Part shown: positions 60,831 to 64,000 of the stretch, piece by piece | Numbering within the stretch: the first letter of the stretch is position 1 | Layout of the letters: each line of letters opens with the position of its first letter | NCBI RefSeq assembly: GCF_037076525.1 | Contig: NZ_AP029018.1 | Coordinates: forward strand, 496,001 to 560,000 | Length of the DNA stretch: 64,000 nucleotides | DNA from: Selenomonas sp. TAMA-11512 | GTDB taxonomy: Bacteria > Bacillota > Negativicutes > Selenomonadales > Selenomonadaceae | Reading direction: 5' to 3' | Translations under genes and position numbers: made by a program | Notes under the pieces: model-generated | The model's database searches: none | Seen by the model: the letters and a program-made list of their open reading frames with translations, nothing else | What the model was told of the DNA's origin: nothing

Positions 60831-61373
60831 ATGGTAGAGGTACTGGAGCAAATCGAAGAGGAAATCCATCATGTGCTCTGCAAGGTCAAGGCAGAGGACA
60901 TGGAGCGCTTCGCAGGCGAACTTCATCATGGAAAACGGATTTTTGTTGACGGGGAAGGGCGTTCAGGATTCAGCGCGAAAGGGTTCACCATGCGCCTGAT
61001 GCACCTTCGCTATACGGTGTATTTTGTCGGCGAGACGATTACACCCGCCATGGAAGCGGGTGATGTATTCATCGCGGTTTCGGGCTCGGGGAAAAGTCAG
61101 AACGTAGTCAATGATGCGGAAAAGGCGAAGCAAAAGGGACTGCGTGTGCTTGCCGTCACGAGGAAGCCGGATTCGCCGCTCGCCAAGCTTGCGGATGTCA
61201 TATTGGAGATTCCAGGGACGGTGAAGGGCGATGCCGGAGAAGAGCGCAAATCCATCCAGCTTCTAAGTTCGCTTTTCGATCAGAGTCTGCATATCGTTTT
61301 GGATGCCGTTTGCTTGGAGCTGTCGCAGCGAGATCATGTTGCGAATGACCAGGCGACGGCGACGCACTGGTGA
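60831..61373 (+). CDS. hxlB: 6-phospho-3-hexuloisomerase-like protein
   Basis: A 180-residue SIS-domain isomerase: RIFVDGEGRSGFSAKGFTMRLMHLRYTVYFVGETITPAMEAGDVFIAVSGSGKSQNVVNDAEKAKQKGLRVLAVTRKPDSPLAKLADVILEIPG is the HxlB signature. It interconverts hexulose 6-phosphate and fructose 6-phosphate. It ends in a family-type C-terminus (LSQRDHVANDQATATHW) and closes the operon. Confidence 0.92.
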   Translation: MVEVLEQIEEEIHHVLCKVKAEDMERFAGELHHGKRIFVDGEGRSGFSAKGFTMRLMHLRYTVYFVGETITPAMEAGDVFIAVSGSGKSQNVVNDAEKAKQKGLRVLAVTRKPDSPLAKLADVILEIPGTVKGDAGEERKSIQLLSSLFDQSLHIVLDAVCLELSQRDHVANDQATATHW

Positions 61374-61450
61374 GAGAGGCGGCTGCTTCTACAGAGGACG
61401 GTCACTTGGCGGCCGGCTCCCCTTGCATACAGAAGAAGATGTTATAGAAT

Positions 61451-61499
61451 AATCCCCCTTACACAGATAGGGAAATACCCGATCTGTGCAAGGGGGATT
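61451..61499 (+). terminator. Long hairpin, probable terminator of the HPS/PHI operon
   Basis: AATCCCCCTTACACAGAT pairs with ATCTGTGCAAGGGGGATT (one mismatch). No T run, so termination strength is uncertain. Confidence 0.6.
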
Positions 61500-61645
61500 T
61501 GCTGTCTCTGATATTCATCAGCATAAGGCTGTCTTGGGAAAGCTTACTCAAAAAAGAGGAATGGGGCTTTCGTGCATAAGTATTGGCTATATTTTTTTGC
61601 ATAGCAATAGATTGAGATTTTTATCCTATAGTCAGGATTTGGATT

Positions 61646-61664
61646 CTCTAATATAATCATTATC
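61646..61664. promoter_or_regulatory. Fur-box-like site upstream of nikA
   Basis: The right 12 bases, ATAATCATTATC, match the second part of the classical Fur box exactly; the left seven match poorly (13 of 19 overall). It overlaps the TATAAT that may serve as a -10. A metal-responsive repressor is plausible. Confidence 0.45.
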
Positions 61665-61717
61665 GGCTATAAATGAGAATGAAAGTACTACGCTTTCTCA
61701 ATTGCAAGGAGGATTCC

Positions 61718-63301
61718 ATGAAAAAAGGTCGTTTGAAGCTCTTGGCGGCTGCATTAGCGCTTGGAGCATCACTCATCGTCGGCGGTTGCGGCGGTTCCAA
61801 TACGGCAGAGCGTGCCAAGGATGAAATCGTCTATGTCAACTTCCGCGATACGCGTGATTTGAACCCGCATCTGTTTGCCGGTGAGATGTACGCGCAGAAG
61901 CTTCTCTATGATACGCTCATCACGATCAATACGGACGGCACGTATGCGCCTTCGCTTGCGACGAGCTGGGAGATCAGCCCGGACGGACTGACGTATACGT
62001 TCAAGATTCGTGAGGGCGTCAAGTTTACGGACGGCGAGGTCTGCGATGCGAATGCAATCCTTGCGAACTTCAACGCGCTGAACGGATTCATGGAGCGCTA
62101 TAAGTGGACGTTCCTTCAGGTGCTCGATCACTTCGAGGTGCCCGATGCGCACACGTTCGTCATCAAGCTCAAGGAGCCTCGCGGCGCCATGATGACGGAG
62201 CTCGGCGTCCTTCGTCCGTTTGCGATGTGCTCGCCGAAGGTCATGAAGAACGGTCTCACGAAGGACGGTATCACGGAGTATATCGGTACGGGTCCTTATA
62301 AGCTTGTCGAGCACGTCACGGATGAGTATGCGGTTTTCGAGCGCAATGAAGATTACTGGGGAGAAAAGCCGGCCATCCGCAAGATCACGGTCAAGGTCAT
62401 ACCGGATAACCAGACGCGCCTGATGGCTCTTGAAAAGGGCGAAATCGACCTTATCTTCGGCAAGAACATGATTGACGGTGACGCGATCAAGAAGTTCTCG
62501 AATCAGAAGGGCTTCAAGACGGCGCTTTCGGAGCCTGCCTCTACGCGCGAGCTCATTCTCAATACGACGAACCCGATCCTCAACGATCTGAGTGTCCGCC
62601 GCGCGCTCAACTATGCGACGAATCGACAGGCCATTTCGGAGAACATCTTCTACGGCTATGAGCCTGCCGCGGAGACGCTCTTCGCCAAGAATGTGCCGTA
62701 CGCCAACATCAACGTCATGGAGTACAAGTACAATGCCGATACGGCTTCGCAGCTCCTTGAGCAGGCCGGATGGAAGGCGGGCGCGGACGGAATCCGCGAG
62801 AAGAACGGGCAGAAGCTCAGCCTCAATCTCCTCTACAACGCGGACTCGGTTATGGAAAAGACCATCTCGGAGTATCTCCAGGCGGAGTATGCAAAGCTCG
62901 GCATTCAGCTCAACATCGCCGGACAGGAGGAGCAGTCCTATCGTGACAACATGAAGGCCGGACATTTTGACATCATTTTCAACATCGTTTGGGGTATGCC
63001 TTACGATCCGATGTCCTCGCTTGCCGGCATGACGGAGCCTGTCTACGGTGACTATGCCGCACAGCAGGGGATCCCGACAAAGGCTGAAATTGACCGCAAC
63101 ATCCTCATGGCGAACAAGGATACGACCGATGCCGCTCGCCAGGAGCACTACAGCTATGTGCTGAATCAGTTTGCGGAGCAGGCTGCCTATATCCCCATCA
63201 CGTATGAGGTCAATAAGGCGATCTATCGTGAAGGTCTCGAGGGTGTTCAGTTCACGTCTTCGCAGTATGAGGTTCCCTTCTGGCTCATGAGCTGGAAGTA
63301 A
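61718..63301 (+). CDS. nikA: Nickel/peptide ABC transporter substrate-binding protein, NikA-like
   Basis: A 527-residue periplasmic binding lipoprotein (lipobox IVGGC, Cys24) of the family 5 solute-binding proteins. Its order of motifs tracks E. coli NikA: DLNPHLFAGEMYAQKLLYDTLI, YAPSLATSWEISPDGLTYTFKIREGVKFTDGE, GTGPYKLVEH, FERNEDYWGEKPAIRKITVKVIPD, LMALEKGEIDLIFG, ETLFAKNVPYAN and the WGMPYDPMSSL region. It captures nickel (probably chelated) for the NikBCDE-type importer beginning at 63438. Nickel supply would fit the LarA-like enzyme upstream. AAGGAGG precedes the ATG; in-frame upstream starts lack one. Confidence 0.88.
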   Translation: MKKGRLKLLAAALALGASLIVGGCGGSNTAERAKDEIVYVNFRDTRDLNPHLFAGEMYAQKLLYDTLITINTDGTYAPSLATSWEISPDGLTYTFKIREGVKFTDGEVCDANAILANFNALNGFMERYKWTFLQVLDHFEVPDAHTFVIKLKEPRGAMMTELGVLRPFAMCSPKVMKNGLTKDGITEYIGTGPYKLVEHVTDEYAVFERNEDYWGEKPAIRKITVKVIPDNQTRLMALEKGEIDLIFGKNMIDGDAIKKFSNQKGFKTALSEPASTRELILNTTNPILNDLSVRRALNYATNRQAISENIFYGYEPAAETLFAKNVPYANINVMEYKYNADTASQLLEQAGWKAGADGIREKNGQKLSLNLLYNADSVMEKTISEYLQAEYAKLGIQLNIAGQEEQSYRDNMKAGHFDIIFNIVWGMPYDPMSSLAGMTEPVYGDYAAQQGIPTKAEIDRNILMANKDTTDAARQEHYSYVLNQFAEQAAYIPITYEVNKAIYREGLEGVQFTSSQYEVPFWLMSWK

Positions 63302-63330
63302 AGGAAACCTAACCGTTCTTGGATAGGGAG

Positions 63331-63359
63331 GGCTGTCGCAGAAAGCGGCAGTCCTTTTC
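63331..63359 (+). terminator. Hairpin between nikA and nikB
   Basis: GGGCTGTCGC pairs with GCGGCAGTCC (two G-T pairs), followed by TTTT. It could lower expression of the downstream permease relative to the binding protein. Confidence 0.65.
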
Positions 63360-63437
63360 CTGTGTTCTGTGAACATACCCTAGCATGAATAGAGGACGGA
63401 TTCTTTTTATCGTGTTGTATAATGAGTGGTGTGATTT

Positions 63438-64000
63438 ATGAAACAGTATATCATTCGGCGAATCCTGCTGACGATTCCGCTTCTCTTTGCGATCTCGTTT
63501 GTCTGCTTCGCCCTCATCAGTCTGATTCCATCCGATCCCGCGGAGGTGGCGCTGCGCGTTCGCCAGATTCCCGTCATCAGTGACGAGATGATCGCACAGA
63601 CGCGGGCGGAGCTCGGTCTCGATCAGCCGTACCTCATCCGCTATTTCACGTGGGTGTGGAACGTCCTCCATGGGGATTTCGGCTTCAGCTATGTCAATCC
63701 TCTGCGCAATGTCGCGGATGAATTGCTGCGCTGCCTCCCGGCGACGCTGGAGCTGGCGGGCGCGTCGCTTGTCCTCGTCATCCTCATCTCGCTGCCGGTC
63801 GGCTTCCTCTGCGCGGTCTACAAGAATACGTGGATCGACAAGATCGTCCGCCTCTTTGTCTTTATGACGACGGCGATGCCTGCGTATTGGATCGGCCTTC
63901 TGCTCATGTGGCTTGTCGCCATCGAGATGAATCTCCTGCCGACGAGCGGCAACAACGGCTTTTCGTCGCTGATCCTGCCCGCCTTTACGGTGGCGCTGAC
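63438..64000 (+). CDS. nikB: ABC transporter permease, NikB-like (partial, runs off the window)
   Basis: An open frame from ATG at 63438 to the window end without a stop: MKQYIIRRILLTIPLLFAISF, then LISLIPSDPAEVALR, RAELGLDQPYLIRYFTWVWNVLHGDFGFSYVNPLRNVADELLRCLPATLELAGASLVLVILISLPVGF and AMPAYWIGLLLMWLVA. This is the standard N-terminal half of DppB/NikB-type permeases. 187 codons are visible. Start has only a weak GTGGTG upstream. Follows nikA as expected in a nickel operon. Confidence 0.88.
   Translation, partial: MKQYIIRRILLTIPLLFAISFVCFALISLIPSDPAEVALRVRQIPVISDEMIAQTRAELGLDQPYLIRYFTWVWNVLHGDFGFSYVNPLRNVADELLRCLPATLELAGASLVLVILISLPVGFLCAVYKNTWIDKIVRLFVFMTTAMPAYWIGLLLMWLVAIEMNLLPTSGNNGFSSLILPAFTVAL

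Larger units (their letters stand above)
61374..61717. other. Intergenic region between the HPS/PHI operon and nikA
   Basis: 344 bp without a convincing gene. It contains the long hairpin at 61451-61499 and, near its end, the Fur-box-like site at 61653-61664. The remainder is AT-rich leader. A short reading frame upstream of the nikA start is not supported. Confidence 0.6.

Noticed and set aside
61769-63376. Minus-strand open frame of 535 codons opposite nikA
   Set aside because: The translation is Arg/Leu/Asp repetitive, and nikA on the plus strand has a lipobox and matches NikA throughout.

Overview
The window looks like a chromosomal segment of a diderm Firmicute of the class Negativicutes, probably Selenomonas-like. 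The cell-division cluster has Firmicutes-type content (a DUF881/YlxX protein and the small basic protein Sbp just upstream of ftsZ). A TonB-like protein implies an outer membrane, and MurE carries the DNPR motif of meso-diaminopimelate enzymes. Species assignment is inference; no rRNA or tRNA gene was recognised.

Layout. 1-5260: a sorbitol PTS operon (srlE, srlB, a SAF-domain oxidoreductase, srlA, gutM) followed by a SorC-type regulator. 5261-19820: a dcw cluster, mraZ-rsmH-ftsL-murE/murF fusion-mraY-murD-murG-murC-ddl-ftsQ-DUF881-sbp-ftsZ. It lacks ftsI/spoVD, ftsW, murB and ftsA at their usual places. 19829-22692: polysaccharide deacetylase, TonB-like protein, a Lys/Ala/Pro-rich small protein and a flavodoxin-like protein. 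22738-26450: a four-gene unit with a P1B-type ATPase lacking the usual Cys motifs and accessory proteins with HMA-like domains, resembling ferrosome (fez) clusters.

26478-47573 is a large sugar-acid region: gluconokinase and 6-phosphogluconate dehydrogenase; a TRAP transporter with a LarA-like nickel-pincer racemase/epimerase; a binding-protein ABC importer with an RpiR regulator; and a minus-strand operon (HpcH/HpaI aldolase, 2-hydroxyacid dehydrogenase, GntP permease, IlvD/Edd dehydratase) divergent from an AraC regulator. A second hydroxyacid dehydrogenase and a KduD-like SDR follow. 47646-50875 holds two insertion sequences (IS3-like and ISLre2-like) around a truncated gene start, leaving a TRAP large permease (dctM) with no dctP or dctQ beside it. 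After rpiB comes a LacI-controlled operon (53249-61373) with a permease, a hydantoinase/oxoprolinase-like protein, an HExxH protein, a YhcH protein, a KDG-type kinase, and a hexulose-phosphate synthase/isomerase pair. This looks like an uncharacterised catabolic pathway. The window ends in nikA and the start of nikB.

A dispersed repeat of about 165 bp with 17-bp inverted ends is present in four full-length copies plus partial copies, always abutting gene ends. Its central hairpin shows compensatory changes between copies, so it may be a structured RNA or a MITE. The strongest candidates for new biology are this repeat, the ferrosome-like unit and the LacI-controlled operon.
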